Of a DNA stretch of 64,000 bases, positions 8,618 to 18,506 are shown one piece after another. The notes under the pieces are model-generated. The model was not told the DNA's origin and searched no databases. It saw only the letters and a list, made by a program, of their open reading frames with translations. This DNA comes from Curvibacter delicatus NBRC 14919 (GTDB lineage: Bacteria; Pseudomonadota; Gammaproteobacteria; Burkholderiales; Burkholderiaceae_C): NCBI RefSeq assembly GCF_001592265.1, contig NZ_BCWP01000014.1, forward strand, positions 27,742-91,741. Reading direction: 5' to 3'. The position numbers and the translations under genes are program-made. The stretch's first letter is position 1; every line of letters starts with the position of its first letter.

Positions 8618-10339
8618 GTGAACCAGCCCACCCCCGCCATCGTTGCCCAAGCCGCCGTGCGGCGGTTGCCACGTGCCGCGCTCTTGCTGTTCTGCCTGGC
8701 CTATGTGCTGCCAGGGTTTGTCTGGCGCGATCCCTGGCGCAGCGCCGACATCACGGCGTTCGGCTACATGCTGGAACTCGCCGGCAACAGCACGTCCTGG
8801 CTGGACCCGCGCCTCATGGGCCAGCAACCCGACGTCAACGCCCTGCTGCCCTACTGGCTGGGGGCCTGGGCCCTGAAACTCGCACCCGGCTGGATCGCGC
8901 CCGATTTCGCCGCCCGCCTCCCTTTCATGGCCTTGCTGACGCTCACCCTTGCTGCCGTCTGGCAAGGCATCTACTACCTAGCGCGCAGTCCGCTGGCACA
9001 ACCGGTGGCCTTTGCCTTCGGTGGCGAAGCCCGGCCGACCGACTATGCCCGCGCCATGGCCGACGGCGGCCTGCTGGCCTTCATCGCCTGCCTGGGCCTG
9101 GCCCAGCTGTCGCACGAAACCACGCCAGCCGTGGCCCAACTGTGTTTCAGCGCCCTGGCGTTCTATGCCGTGGCAGCCATGCCCTACCGTCGCTTCGGGC
9201 CGATCCTGGCCGGTACGGCGGCCCTGCTGGGCCTCACGCTCTCCGGCGCCCCGGCCATGGCCGTGCTGTTCGGTCTCGGCAGCATGGTCATCCACCTGCT
9301 CGACCGCAGCCACACCAGCCGAGAAGACGGCCCACCCATGCGCTGGGACCGGCGCTGGGCCTGGGGCATCGCATTGCTGACATTGATGGCCGCCGGTCTG
9401 GCAACGGCGCTTGATCTGTGGCACTGGCGCATCGAATTGCCGCCCTTGAAATGGGACATCTGGCATGGTTTGGGCAGTCTGTTGCTGTGGTTCACCTGGC
9501 CGGCCTGGCCCCTGGTGCTGTGGACGCTGTGGCGCTGGCGCCATCAGTTGTTCAGTACCCATGTGCGTCGCCACCTTGCCTTGCCACTGTGGTTTGCGTT
9601 GGTCACCGTCGCTGCCACCCTGGTGACACCGGCCAGCGACCGCGCCCTGCTGCTCGCCCTGCCGTCGCTGGCCACGCTGGCAGCCTTCGCGTTGCCAACC
9701 CTGGAACGCAACGTCTCAGCCCTGATCGACTGGTTCACCCTGCTGTTCTTCACCGGCTGCGCCTTCATCATCTGGGTGGTCTGGATCGCCATGCAGACCG
9801 GCTTCCCGCCACAACCGGCCGCCAATGTGGCACGGCTGGCGCCCGGCTTCGAGGCCGGCTTCACCCTCCTGCCTTTCGTGTTCGCCTCTCTTGCCACGCT
9901 GGCCTGGGCCTGGCTCGTCAAGTGGCGCGTGGGACGCCACCGCGCCGCCATCTGGAAAAGTCTGGTGCTGCCAGCCGGCGGTGCCGCACTGTGCTGGCTG
10001 CTGCTGACCACGCTGTGGATGCCGCTGCTTGATTTCGCGCGCAGTTATGAGCCGCTGGTGCGGCGCGTGGAGGCCGTCGTCAAGCCGGCCGAATGCATTG
10101 AAACCTTCGGCCTCAAGCCGGGCTTGTACACCGCGTTCCGCTTCTATTCACCGTTGTTGCTCAAGGCCGCAGGCACATCCAAAGGCTGCGCGTGGCTGGT
10201 GATCGACAAGGATGCCTCGTTCATGCTGCCTGGCGTGGTCAATCCGGCGCAATGGCGGGAGCACCAGACCCTGGGCCATCCGCGCGAGGGAGAGGAAGAT
10301 CTCGTGATTTATCAGCGCGCCAGCCGCGCCGGCTTCTGA
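8618..10339 (+). CDS. polytopic membrane protein, GT-C glycosyltransferase-like
   Basis: 573-residue integral membrane protein with about ten or more hydrophobic segments spread over the whole length. The N-terminal pattern is a first membrane segment, then WRDPWRSADITAFGYMLEL, then several more segments. This resembles ArnT/PMT-type (GT-C) lipid-linked sugar transferases, in which the first large periplasmic loop carries acidic residues. No precise donor or acceptor can be named. The start is GTG; no nearby ATG gives a better start. The next gene, a MATE transporter, begins four bases after its stop, so the two are almost certainly co-transcribed and may act on a common lipid-linked or exported substrate (inference). 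Confidence 0.7.
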   Translation: MNQPTPAIVAQAAVRRLPRAALLLFCLAYVLPGFVWRDPWRSADITAFGYMLELAGNSTSWLDPRLMGQQPDVNALLPYWLGAWALKLAPGWIAPDFAARLPFMALLTLTLAAVWQGIYYLARSPLAQPVAFAFGGEARPTDYARAMADGGLLAFIACLGLAQLSHETTPAVAQLCFSALAFYAVAAMPYRRFGPILAGTAALLGLTLSGAPAMAVLFGLGSMVIHLLDRSHTSREDGPPMRWDRRWAWGIALLTLMAAGLATALDLWHWRIELPPLKWDIWHGLGSLLLWFTWPAWPLVLWTLWRWRHQLFSTHVRRHLALPLWFALVTVAATLVTPASDRALLLALPSLATLAAFALPTLERNVSALIDWFTLLFFTGCAFIIWVVWIAMQTGFPPQPAANVARLAPGFEAGFTLLPFVFASLATLAWAWLVKWRVGRHRAAIWKSLVLPAGGAALCWLLLTTLWMPLLDFARSYEPLVRRVEAVVKPAECIETFGLKPGLYTAFRFYSPLLLKAAGTSKGCAWLVIDKDASFMLPGVVNPAQWREHQTLGHPREGEEDLVIYQRASRAGF

Positions 10340-10343
10340 GACC

Positions 10344-11690
10344 GTGTCCGAACTGAAAACCATCTCCCGTCACGCTGGCACCGTGCTGGTCGGCCAGTTG
10401 GCCACCATGGCCTTTGGCGTCACGGACACCATCGTCGCCGGGCGTTATGCCGAGGCCTCGCTGGCGGCGCTCTCGGTCGGTTCGGCCATCTACATGAGCG
10501 TTTATGTGGCGCTGATGGGCGTGCTGCAGGCCCTGCTGCCGGTCTGGGCCGAATTGCACGGCGCCCAAAAACCCCGGCAACTCGGTTTTTCGTTCCGCCA
10601 GTCGCTTTACCTGTGCGGCGCCTTGATGGTGTTTGGCATGGTGATCCTGCTGCAACCGGCCTCCCTGCTCGACTGGGCCGAGGTGCCAACTGCCTTGCGC
10701 AGCGAGGTGCTGAATTACCTGGGCGTGCTGGCCCTGGCCCTGCCGCCAGCACTGCTGTTTCGCCTCTACAGCACGCTGAATCAAAGCCTGGGCAAACCGT
10801 TGTTGGTGACCTGGCTACAGATCGGTTCGCTGTTTGTCAAAGTACCGCTTTCGATCTGGTTTGCCTTTGGCGGCTTCGGGCTGGCACCGCAAGGCGTTGT
10901 CGGTTGTGCCCTGGCCACCTTGGTGGTGCAGTGTCTGATGCTGGCGCTGGCCCTGTGGCTGCTGCGTACCCGCCCCCTCTACCAGCCCTACCGCCTCTGG
11001 CACCGCCTGGAAAAACCACACGCCCCCACGCTGGCCGCCTTCGCCCGTGTCGGGGTGCCCAGCGGGCTGACCATTCTGGTGGAGGTGACTTCGTTCACGC
11101 TGATGGCCCTGTTTATCGCGCGCCTGGGTACCACCGCCGCCGCCAGCCACCAGATCGCCGCCAATCTGGCCGCCGTGCTCTACATGGTGCCACTGGCCAT
11201 CGGGATTGCCACCAGCGCACGCACCAGCTACTGGCTCGGGGCGGATCAGCCGCATCAGGCACGGCATGCGGTGGGGCTGGGGTTCAGGCTGGTGCTGGGT
11301 TGTGCCGTGCTGCTGGCAGGTCTGCTGATGGTGGTGCGCGACCCGCTGGTACGGTTGTATGCGCGCAGCCCGGAGGTGATTGCCTTGGCCGTCCCGCTCT
11401 TGTTCTGGATCGCCGCCTTCCACTTGTTTGATGGTCTGCAGGCATTGGGCGTCTTCGTCTTGCGCTGCTTTCGCATCACGCTCTCACCCTTCCTGATCTA
11501 CGGCATTCTGTTGTGGGGACTCGGGCTGTACGGCGGCTACCAGCTGGCCTACCATGGCCTCGGACCCTGGCCCGCCATGCAGACACCCGCCGCCTTCTGG
11601 ATTGCCGGCATGGTGGCCTTGGCACTGGCGGCATTGATTTTCTGGCTCATGATCTGGCAGGTGCTGCGACGCGAACACCGTCCCGGCTGA
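10344..11690 (+). CDS. MATE family efflux transporter
   Basis: 448-residue cation-coupled multidrug/toxin extrusion transporter of the NorM type, with about twelve membrane segments in two homologous halves. Near the N-terminus are GQLATMAFGVTDTIVAGRY and LAALSVGSAIY, and in the second half ARLGTTAAASHQIAANLAAVLYMVPLAIGIA, all typical of MATE proteins. It starts with GTG four bases after the stop of the preceding membrane-protein gene. It runs convergently toward phoR with an 89-bp gap that has no clear terminator. The MATE fold also includes flippase relatives, so a role linked to the upstream GT-C-like protein is possible; the substrate is unknown. Confidence 0.88.
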   Translation: MSELKTISRHAGTVLVGQLATMAFGVTDTIVAGRYAEASLAALSVGSAIYMSVYVALMGVLQALLPVWAELHGAQKPRQLGFSFRQSLYLCGALMVFGMVILLQPASLLDWAEVPTALRSEVLNYLGVLALALPPALLFRLYSTLNQSLGKPLLVTWLQIGSLFVKVPLSIWFAFGGFGLAPQGVVGCALATLVVQCLMLALALWLLRTRPLYQPYRLWHRLEKPHAPTLAAFARVGVPSGLTILVEVTSFTLMALFIARLGTTAAASHQIAANLAAVLYMVPLAIGIATSARTSYWLGADQPHQARHAVGLGFRLVLGCAVLLAGLLMVVRDPLVRLYARSPEVIALAVPLLFWIAAFHLFDGLQALGVFVLRCFRITLSPFLIYGILLWGLGLYGGYQLAYHGLGPWPAMQTPAAFWIAGMVALALAALIFWLMIWQVLRREHRPG

Positions 11691-11779
11691 TAGCACCTCG
11701 CGGCATTTTTCGCTGCGGCGGTCGCCTGCCCGCAGGAGCTGAAGCGCTCAACTCGTCCGACTCGCACCCACCAGCCCGG

Positions 11780-13111
11780 TCATGCCGAGCGAACACGGTT
11801 GGCCGGGAACACCATGGCAAAGCGTGACCCCTTGCCAAGGGTGCTTTCAATCTTCAATTCAGCGTTATGGCGCTGCGCCACGTGCTTGACGATGGCCAAG
11901 CCCAGTCCGGTGCCTCCCGTGTCGCGCGAACGGCTGCGGTCCACCCGGTAGAAGCGTTCGGTCAGGCGGGGAATGTGTTCCGGGGCAATGCCGGGGCCGC
12001 TGTCCTGCACAAAGATCTCGTAACGCCCGTCCTCATGGCGCAAGAACCCGACAGCGATCTGCCCACCCGACGGGGTGTAGCGAATGGCATTGCCGACCAG
12101 ATTGGACAGGGCGCTGTGCAACTCGGTCGACGTCCCGGCGATGTCTTCCTGCGCCGTCACATCGAAGCTCAGCACCTGCATCGGCCCCTCCGGCGGGGTC
12201 AATACCGTCGACAAGGCACGCCCTTCCTGCTCCAGTTGCTGCAACAGCGAACGGACCGAGGTCCACTCGCCCGCCCCCGGCAACGGACTCCCTTCCAGCC
12301 GGGAGAGCATGAGCAGGTCCTTCACCAAGGTCTGCATGCGCTCCGCCTGCTGGGCCATCAGATCGAGATAACGTGCACGCTCGGTCTCGTTGAGCGGCAA
12401 GCTCTGCAGGGTCTCGACAAAACCGGTCAGCACGGTCAGTGGTGTACGAATCTCATGCGAGACGTTGGCCACGAAGTCGCGCCGCATGGCCTCGGCCTGC
12501 TCCAGCGCCGTCACATCGCGCGATAGCAGCAAGCGACGGCCATCGCCGTAAGGATGCAGGTGCACCGAGAGCCGGATCGGACGCGAGGCGCTGTGGCCAC
12601 GGCCGGGCATGGTCACCTCGTGCAGGAAATCACCGCCCGCAGCATAGGCGGCATAACCGGGGTCACGCACCAGATTGCCGAAGTGCTGCAGCAGGTCGCG
12701 TTGAACATCCAGTCCGAAATGATCCGCCGCGGTCTGGTTGAACCATTCGATGCGCCCCTCATCATCGAGCAGCACCACCCCATTGGGCGACGCCTGCAAC
12801 GCCGCGAGGAAGTCCTGCAAACGGGCATCGCTCTCGCGGATCTGCTGTTCACGCGTCCGCACCAGACGACGCGCGCGGTCCGCCACCTCGCCCCACAGGC
12901 CATAGTGGAGAGGCACATCGGACACATCCGCATGACGCAGCCAGTTCAGCAGCTTCAGCCCGCGGGAAAAATCGAGCAAGACCCACAGCAAGCCGGCCGC
13001 AGACATACCGGCCAAGGCCCCCCGGATCTGCAGATCATCCGGCGCCACCCAGGCTCCCGCCAGCGCCCCAATGCATTGAATCAGCAGGAAGGAAAAAAGC
13101 CGCAAGAACAT
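11780..13111 (-). CDS. phoR: phosphate regulon sensor kinase PhoR
   Basis: 443-residue membrane histidine kinase. Two N-terminal hydrophobic segments (about residues 3-22 and 31-48) anchor it without a large periplasmic domain, as is typical of PhoR. A PAS domain follows at about 95-205. The phospho-acceptor is His219 in FVANVSHEIRTPL. The ATPase domain shows NLVGNAIRYTP (N box), DSGPGIA (G1) and GGTGLGLAIVKH (G2). It phosphorylates PhoB when phosphate is low and is kept off by the Pst transporter through PhoU. It is the last gene of pstS-pstC-pstA-pstB-phoU-phoB-phoR, 38 bp after phoB. Confidence 0.95.
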   Translation of the reverse strand: MFLRLFSFLLIQCIGALAGAWVAPDDLQIRGALAGMSAAGLLWVLLDFSRGLKLLNWLRHADVSDVPLHYGLWGEVADRARRLVRTREQQIRESDARLQDFLAALQASPNGVVLLDDEGRIEWFNQTAADHFGLDVQRDLLQHFGNLVRDPGYAAYAAGGDFLHEVTMPGRGHSASRPIRLSVHLHPYGDGRRLLLSRDVTALEQAEAMRRDFVANVSHEIRTPLTVLTGFVETLQSLPLNETERARYLDLMAQQAERMQTLVKDLLMLSRLEGSPLPGAGEWTSVRSLLQQLEQEGRALSTVLTPPEGPMQVLSFDVTAQEDIAGTSTELHSALSNLVGNAIRYTPSGGQIAVGFLRHEDGRYEIFVQDSGPGIAPEHIPRLTERFYRVDRSRSRDTGGTGLGLAIVKHVAQRHNAELKIESTLGKGSRFAMVFPANRVRSA

Positions 13112-13149
13112 GGCGCCGCCTCAGGGCTGTGACAACAAGACAGCGGCCC

Positions 13150-13872
13150 TCAGTCCCGCCCTGTCAGGCTGACAGCAGCCGCCACCGGCTGCACCGTGAA
13201 ACGATAACCAGCACCACGCACCGTCTCCACCATGACCGAGGCATCACCCAAGGCTTCCCGCAGGCGTTTGACATGGACATCCACCGTTCGTTCTTCGATG
13301 AAGACATGGTCGCCCCAGACCTTGTCCAGCAACTGACCGCGGCTGTGCACACGTTCGGCGTGGCTCATCAGGTATTGCAGCAGCTTGAATTCGGTGGGTC
13401 CGAGCTTGAGGGGCTGCTCCTGGAAAGTCACGCGGTGCGTGGCTGTATCCAGCGTCAGGCCGCCCAGCGTCACCGCACCACCAGTCTGCTCCGGCGCACG
13501 GCGGCGCAGGACAGCGCGAATGCGGGCCAGCATTTCCTTGGTGGAAAAGGGTTTGACCAGGTAGTCATCCGCGCCCGCGTCCAGGCCTGCGACCCGGTCG
13601 GCTTCGTCTCCTCGTGCCGTCAGCATGATGATCGGCACGGCCTTGGTTCGTGCATCGGCCCGCCAGCGTTTGGCCAGCGTCAGGCCGCTCTCGCCGGGCA
13701 GCATCCAGTCAAGCAGGATCAGGTCGGGCAACACGGCATCCAGCTCACGCTGGGCACTGTCGCTGTCCATGGCCCAGGTCGGGCGAAAACCGTTGTGACG
13801 CAGATTGACGGCGATGAGTTCGGCAATGGCCGGCTCGTCTTCCACGATCAGGACTGCTGGCTGATGCTTCAT
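13150..13872 (-). CDS. phoB: phosphate regulon response regulator PhoB
   Basis: 240-residue OmpR/PhoB-type regulator. The receiver domain spans residues 1-120, with the acidic pocket VEDE at 10-13, phospho-acceptor Asp55 in LLDWMLPG and the conserved Lys in YLVKPFS. The C-terminal winged helix (about 133-230) contains LGPTEFKLLQYLM and ERTVDVHVKRLREAL. It binds paired 7-bp repeats at 11-bp spacing (Pho boxes); candidate sites occur before pstS, the EAL-GGDEF gene, ppk and phoX in this window. Its start overlaps the phoU stop by four bases (ATGA), indicating translational coupling. Confidence 0.97.
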   Translation of the reverse strand: MKHQPAVLIVEDEPAIAELIAVNLRHNGFRPTWAMDSDSAQRELDAVLPDLILLDWMLPGESGLTLAKRWRADARTKAVPIIMLTARGDEADRVAGLDAGADDYLVKPFSTKEMLARIRAVLRRRAPEQTGGAVTLGGLTLDTATHRVTFQEQPLKLGPTEFKLLQYLMSHAERVHSRGQLLDKVWGDHVFIEERTVDVHVKRLREALGDASVMVETVRGAGYRFTVQPVAAAVSLTGRD

Positions 13873-14570
13873 TTCAGGACGGATTCGATTTCTTCGATGG
13901 AAGCATGACGTACGTCTGCACCCTTGACGATGTAGATGATGAGTTCGGCAATGTTCTTGGCATGGTCGCCAACACGCTCGATCGCCTTGGCCAGGAACAG
14001 TAGATCCAGGCTCGGCGAGATCATGCGGGGGTCTTCCATCATGTAGGTGATGAGCACGCGCATGAAGTTGTCGAATTCCTTGTCGATCAGGTCATCCTCT
14101 TTCAGGATGGACACCGCCGCAACGGTGTCCAGGCGTGCAAACGCGTCCAGTGCCTTGCGCAGCAGACCGGAAGCCAGGTCTGCGGCAACGCGCAGCTCGG
14201 AAGCCGGCAGGTTGCGCGGCGTGCCGCTCTGGATGATGGAAAGCACCATGCGCGCCATCTTTTCCGCCTCGTCGCCCGCCCGCTCCAGGTTGGCGGTGGA
14301 CTTGGAAACGGCGATCAGCAGACGCAGGTCACGTGCCGTCGGCTGGCGGCGTGCAATGATGGAAGAGAGCTCACGGTCAATCTCGACTTCCATCGCATTG
14401 ACACGCTTTTCCGTCTCGATGACCTTGTGTGCCACTTCGGCGTTGAACTGCCCCAGGGCATGGATGGCCTGCTGGACCTGGGACTCGACCAGGCCACCCA
14501 GTTCCATGACGCGGGTGGAGACGGTGTTGAGTTCGCTGTCAAACTGGGTCGATAGGTGTTTTTCGGGCAT
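13869..14570 (-). CDS. phoU: phosphate signalling protein PhoU
   Basis: 233-residue all-helical protein built from two PhoU repeats. The metal-binding pattern E/DxxxD appears as EIDRELSS and AGDEAEKMARM in the first repeat and ERVGDHAKNIAELI in the second. It links the Pst transporter to PhoR and represses the regulon when phosphate is plentiful. It lies between pstB and phoB in the operon. Confidence 0.96.
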   Translation of the reverse strand: MPEKHLSTQFDSELNTVSTRVMELGGLVESQVQQAIHALGQFNAEVAHKVIETEKRVNAMEVEIDRELSSIIARRQPTARDLRLLIAVSKSTANLERAGDEAEKMARMVLSIIQSGTPRNLPASELRVAADLASGLLRKALDAFARLDTVAAVSILKEDDLIDKEFDNFMRVLITYMMEDPRMISPSLDLLFLAKAIERVGDHAKNIAELIIYIVKGADVRHASIEEIESVLK

Positions 14571-14581
14571 GTTCCTTCTCC

Positions 14582-15397
14582 TTAGCCGAATCGGCCAGTG
14601 ATGTAGTCTTCCGTTTCCTTGCGCGTCGGCTTGAAGAACATCTGCTCGGTCGAGCCGAATTCCACCAGATCACCCAGGTACATATAGGCCGTGTAATCAC
14701 TGCAACGCGCAGCCTGCTGCATGTTGTGCGTGACGATCACCACGGTGTAATCATCCTTGAGCTCGGTGATCAGCTCTTCGATCTTGGCGGTGGAGATCGG
14801 GTCCAGCGCCGAGCAGGGTTCGTCGAGCAGGAGCACCTCAGGCTTAATCGCGATGCCGCGCGCAATACACAGACGCTGCTGCTGACCGCCCGACAGGCTG
14901 GAGCCGCTCTGCTTGAGCTTGTCCTTCACTTCGTTCCACAGCGCAGCCTTGCGCAAGGCCCATTCGACACGATCTTCCATGTCGGTGGCATTGAGCGACT
15001 CAAACAGCTTGATGCCGAAGGCAATGTTGTCGTAGATCGACATCGGGAACGGCGTCGGTTTCTGGAACACCATGCCGACCTTGGCGCGCAGCAGGGCCAC
15101 GTCCTGCTTGCTGGTCAGGAGGTTCTCGCCGTCTAGCAACACCTGGCCTTCGGCCCGCTGATCCGGATACAGCTCAAACATGCGATTGAAGACGCGCAGC
15201 AAGGTGGACTTGCCGCAACCGGACGGGCCAATGAAAGCCGTGACCTTGTTCTGCGGGATGTCCAGGTTGATGCCCTTGAGCGCATGGAACTTCCCATAGA
15301 AGAAGTTCAGGTCACGAACCGAAATCTTCGCTGCGGATGTTTCGGCAGGAGTGGTGTTGTCCATAGGTTGCCTTGGGTGAAATTCGCTGACGTACAT
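14582..15397 (-). CDS. pstB: phosphate ABC transporter ATP-binding protein PstB
   Basis: 271-residue ATPase of the high-affinity phosphate importer. Walker A is GPSGCGKST near residue 57, the signature is LSGGQQQR, and Walker B runs into [19 protein letters not shown] supplies the H-loop. The start at 15397 is preceded by AAGGA at a good distance and follows the pstA stop by four bases. A second ATG (MDNTTP, 15364) preceded by AAGG is the alternative. Confidence 0.97.
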   Translation of the reverse strand: MYVSEFHPRQPMDNTTPAETSAAKISVRDLNFFYGKFHALKGINLDIPQNKVTAFIGPSGCGKSTLLRVFNRMFELYPDQRAEGQVLLDGENLLTSKQDVALLRAKVGMVFQKPTPFPMSIYDNIAFGIKLFESLNATDMEDRVEWALRKAALWNEVKDKLKQSGSSLSGGQQQRLCIARGIAIKPEVLLLDEPCSALDPISTAKIEELITELKDDYTVVIVTHNMQQAARCSDYTAYMYLGDLVEFGSTEQMFFKPTRKETEDYITGRFG

Positions 15398-15401
15398 GAA
15401 C

Positions 15402-16259
15402 TCAATCCTTGTGGCGCGTCAGCACACGCGCCAAGATGTTGAGCCCGAGCACGGTGATGGTGATCAGCAGCACGCCGGCCCAGGCCAGCTGCTGCCAGTT
15501 TTCGTAGGGGCTCATGGCGAACTTGAAGATCGTGACCGGCAGGCTGGCCATGGGATCGTTCAGGTTCGAGGTCCAGAACTGGTTGTTCAGGGCGGTGAAC
15601 AGCAACGGCGCCGTTTCACCCGAAATGCGGGCAATTGCCAGCAGCACTCCGGTGACCACACCCGCACGCGCCGAACGCAGCGTGATGCTCATGATCACTT
15701 TCCACTTCGGCGTTCCCAGCGCGTAGGCTGCCTCGCGCATGCCGGCTGGCACCAGCTGCAGCATGTTCTCGGTGGTGCGGATCACCACCGGAATCACGAT
15801 CAGTGCCAGTGCGATCACGCCGGCCCAACCGGAAAAAGACTTGAAACGTGCGACCACCACCGCATAAACGAACAGGCCAATCACGATGGACGGTGCCGAC
15901 AGCAGGATGTCGTTGACAAAACGTGTGACCGACGCGAGCCAGCCGCGGGGGTCGTATTCAGCCAGGTAAATGCCGGCCATGATGCCGATTGGTGTCCCCA
16001 CACAGGTGGCCAGCAGCACCATCAGGAAAGAGCCATAGACGGCATTGGCAATCCCCCCGGCTTCGTTGGGTGGCGGCGTCATCTGCGTCAGCGTGGCAAC
16101 CGTCATGCCGCCAATACCGAGACGGAATGTCTCCCACAGGATCCAGAACAGCCAGAACAGGCCGAAGGCCATGGCCCCCAGCGACAGCGTCAGGGCGATG
16201 ATGTTGACACGCTTGCGGCTGGCATAACGTGCACGGCGGATGTCGTCGATATCGGTCAT
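15402..16259 (-). CDS. pstA: phosphate ABC transporter permease PstA
   Basis: 285-residue inner-membrane permease with six predicted membrane segments. The binding-protein-dependent transport loop contains [23 protein letters not shown], the EAA motif that contacts PstB. It forms the membrane channel with PstC. Its start overlaps the end of pstC by four bases, and pstB starts four bases after its stop. Confidence 0.96.
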   Translation of the reverse strand: MTDIDDIRRARYASRKRVNIIALTLSLGAMAFGLFWLFWILWETFRLGIGGMTVATLTQMTPPPNEAGGIANAVYGSFLMVLLATCVGTPIGIMAGIYLAEYDPRGWLASVTRFVNDILLSAPSIVIGLFVYAVVVARFKSFSGWAGVIALALIVIPVVIRTTENMLQLVPAGMREAAYALGTPKWKVIMSITLRSARAGVVTGVLLAIARISGETAPLLFTALNNQFWTSNLNDPMASLPVTIFKFAMSPYENWQQLAWAGVLLITITVLGLNILARVLTRHKD

Positions 16260-17221
16260 GACTTGGCGCCCTCGTTTTTCTTGAGCTGGAGCAACAGCAG
16301 TTTGGAGAGGGACAGAACCACAAAGGTGATGAAAAACAGCACCAGCCCGAGGTAGATCAGTGAAGCCTGGTGAATGCCGCTGGCCGCTTCCGCGAACTCG
16401 TTGGCCAAGGCTGATGTGATGCTGTTGGCAGCCTGGAACAGGCTCAAGGAGTCAAGCTGGTTCATGTTGCCGATGACGAAGGTCACGGCCATGGTTTCAC
16501 CCAGGGCACGCCCCAGGCCCAGCATGATGCCACCGACCACACCGGCCTTGGTATAAGGCAGAACCACGGTGGAAACCACTTCCCAGGTCGTCGCACCCAG
16601 GCCGTAGGCCGACTCCTTCAGAAGGGGGGGCGTGACCTCGAACACATCGCGCATGACAGAGGCGATGAACGGAATGATCATGATGGCCAGAATGATGCCG
16701 GCCGACAAGATGCCGATACCCACCGGCGGCCCTGACACCAGGGCCCCAAGGTAAGGCACGCCGCTGAACAGCGACTGCAGCGGGGTTTGCACATATTTGG
16801 CCAAGATGGGGCCAAAAACCAACAGACCCCACATGCCATAAACAATGGACGGAACAGCCGCCAGCAACTCGATGGCCGTGCCCAACGGGCGCTTGAGCCA
16901 GGCCGGTGACATTTCCGTCAGAAACAGGGCAATGCCAAAGCTCACCGGCACGGCAATCAGCAAGGCGATGATGGAGGTGGCCAGCGTGCCATAGATCATC
17001 ACCAGACCGCCAAAATTCTCCTGCACCGGGTCCCAGACCGAATTGGCCAGGAAACCCAGGCCGTAGCGTTCGATGGCAGGCCAGGCGCCCACCAGCAGCG
17101 ACGCCAGAATGCTGACCAGCAGCGCCAGAGTCAACCAAGCCGCCCCCTTGGCAAGCCAGCCAAACAAGGCATCAGCCCAGGGTCCCGTGCGAACGGAGGT
17201 GACAGACGAAGAAGAACTCAT
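16256..17221 (-). CDS. pstC: phosphate ABC transporter permease PstC
   Basis: 321-residue permease partner of PstA. It has an N-terminal membrane segment ([18 protein letters not shown]) and the permease core, with the EAA loop [21 protein letters not shown]. It starts 24 bp after pstS and overlaps pstA by four bases. Confidence 0.96.
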   Translation of the reverse strand: MSSSSSVTSVRTGPWADALFGWLAKGAAWLTLALLVSILASLLVGAWPAIERYGLGFLANSVWDPVQENFGGLVMIYGTLATSIIALLIAVPVSFGIALFLTEMSPAWLKRPLGTAIELLAAVPSIVYGMWGLLVFGPILAKYVQTPLQSLFSGVPYLGALVSGPPVGIGILSAGIILAIMIIPFIASVMRDVFEVTPPLLKESAYGLGATTWEVVSTVVLPYTKAGVVGGIMLGLGRALGETMAVTFVIGNMNQLDSLSLFQAANSITSALANEFAEAASGIHQASLIYLGLVLFFITFVVLSLSKLLLLQLKKNEGAKS

Positions 17222-17245
17222 GGCGCGGCAATGGTTAGAAGAGAA

Positions 17246-18289
17246 TTACTTGAAGGCGACCGAATGACCGGAAGCGTCCTTGATCTCGCTCCAGGACTTT
17301 TCGATAGCGGTCTTCACGCTGGCAGGCATCGGCACGTAGTCCATCTCGTCAGCGGTCTTGTCGCCATTCTTGTAGGCCCAGGAGAAGAACTTGAGCGTGG
17401 CTGCTGCCTGGGCCGGCTTGTCCTGCACCTTGTGCATCAGGATGAACGTGGCACCCGTGATCGGCCAGGAATCCTTGCCAGGCTGCTCGGTCAGGATCTG
17501 GTAGAAGCTCTTGGCCCACTCGGCACCCGCAGCGGCCGCCTTGAAGGCGGTGTCATCGGGCGACACGAAGTTGCCGGCCTTGTTCTGCATCTGCGCATAG
17601 GTCATCTTGTTCTGCTTGACGTAGGCATATTCCACGTAGCCAATGGAGTTGGGCAGGCGACCGACAAAAGCAGCCACACCTTCATTACCCTTGCCACCCG
17701 CACCGGTGGGCCAGTTGACGGCCGTGCCTTCACCAACCTTGGCCTTCCATTCGGTGTTCACCTTGCTCAGGTAGTTGGTGAAGAGGAAGGTGGTACCAGA
17801 ACCGTCGGCACGACGCACCGGGGCGATGGCGGCATCCGGCAGGTTCAGGCTGGGGTTGATCGCTTTGATGGCGGGATCGTTCCACTTGGCGATCTTGCCC
17901 AGGTAGATGTCGCCCAGCACCTGGCCGTTGAGCTTGAGTTGACCGGGTGTCACGCCCTGGATGTTCACGACCGGCACCACGCCGCCAATGACGGTGGGGA
18001 ACTGCAGCTGGCCCTTTTTGGCCAGCTCATCGTCCTTGAGCGGCATGTCGGAAGCACCGAAATCAACCGTCTTGGCATCGATCTGGCGAATACCGGCACC
18101 GGAGCCGACCGACTGGTAGTTGATCTTGACGCCCGTGGCTTTGTTGTAGTCGGCTGCCCACTTGGCATACAGCGGGGCCGGGAAGCTGGCACCGGCACCC
18201 GTCACGTCCTGGGCTGCGGCCACGCCGGCTGCAGTCATCAGGGTCGCAGCTGTCAGGCCCAGCATCGTGCGATTGAAAGTCGTTGTCAT
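17246..18289 (-). CDS. pstS: periplasmic phosphate-binding protein PstS
   Basis: 347-residue substrate-binding protein that captures phosphate in the periplasm for PstCAB. A Sec signal peptide (about residues 1-27, ending GVAAAQ) is followed by DVTGAGASFPAPLYAKW. Phosphate-contact segments such as SVGSGAGIRQI, DFGASDMPL and RRADGSGTTFLF are present. The ATG at 18289 is preceded by AAGGAG six bases away; one extra TTG codon upstream is not needed. First gene of the pst-pho operon, with a PhoB-box promoter upstream. Confidence 0.97.
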   Translation of the reverse strand: MTTTFNRTMLGLTAATLMTAAGVAAAQDVTGAGASFPAPLYAKWAADYNKATGVKINYQSVGSGAGIRQIDAKTVDFGASDMPLKDDELAKKGQLQFPTVIGGVVPVVNIQGVTPGQLKLNGQVLGDIYLGKIAKWNDPAIKAINPSLNLPDAAIAPVRRADGSGTTFLFTNYLSKVNTEWKAKVGEGTAVNWPTGAGGKGNEGVAAFVGRLPNSIGYVEYAYVKQNKMTYAQMQNKAGNFVSPDDTAFKAAAAGAEWAKSFYQILTEQPGKDSWPITGATFILMHKVQDKPAQAAATLKFFSWAYKNGDKTADEMDYVPMPASVKTAIEKSWSEIKDASGHSVAFK

Positions 18290-18330
18290 CAAAAGCTCCT
18301 TGAGGATTGTTGGTTGGATAACCAGCTACG

Positions 18331-18364
18331 AATTTAAGAACTTTTTATGTCAGTGATGTGACAC
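18331..18364 (-). promoter_or_regulatory. PhoB-dependent promoter of pstS
   Basis: On the minus strand two 7-mers, GTGTCAC and CTGACAT, stand 11 bp apart (18347-18364). They match the Pho-box repeat CTGTCAT at 5 and 6 of 7 positions. A -10-like TAAATT (18331-18336) lies ten bases downstream, the geometry of PhoB-activated promoters that lack a -35. The predicted transcript would have a leader of about 35 nt before the pstS ATG. Confidence 0.75.
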
Positions 18365-18388
18365 AGAATGAAAACGACATCACTCGAT

Positions 18389-18417
18389 TTGTCGCAATTT
18401 TGTCACGAAATTGACAA
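18389..18417 (+). promoter_or_regulatory. candidate Pho-box array facing the binding-protein gene
   Basis: Three 7-mers at exact 11-bp spacing on the plus strand: TTGTCGC (18389), TTGTCAC (18400) and TTGACAA (18411), each separated by an A/T-rich 4-mer. Matches to CTGTCAT are 4, 5 and 4 of 7, weaker than the other arrays. They could drive the divergent binding-protein gene, or act as upstream PhoB sites for pstS. Confidence 0.5.
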
Positions 18418-18506
18418 AACCAATTCATCAATCCGTCACACACCATCCCTACCATCGTCGCTTCGCCTTTGCCACGTTGCGGAGGTTCCCCAGGGAGTTC
18501 GAGCTC

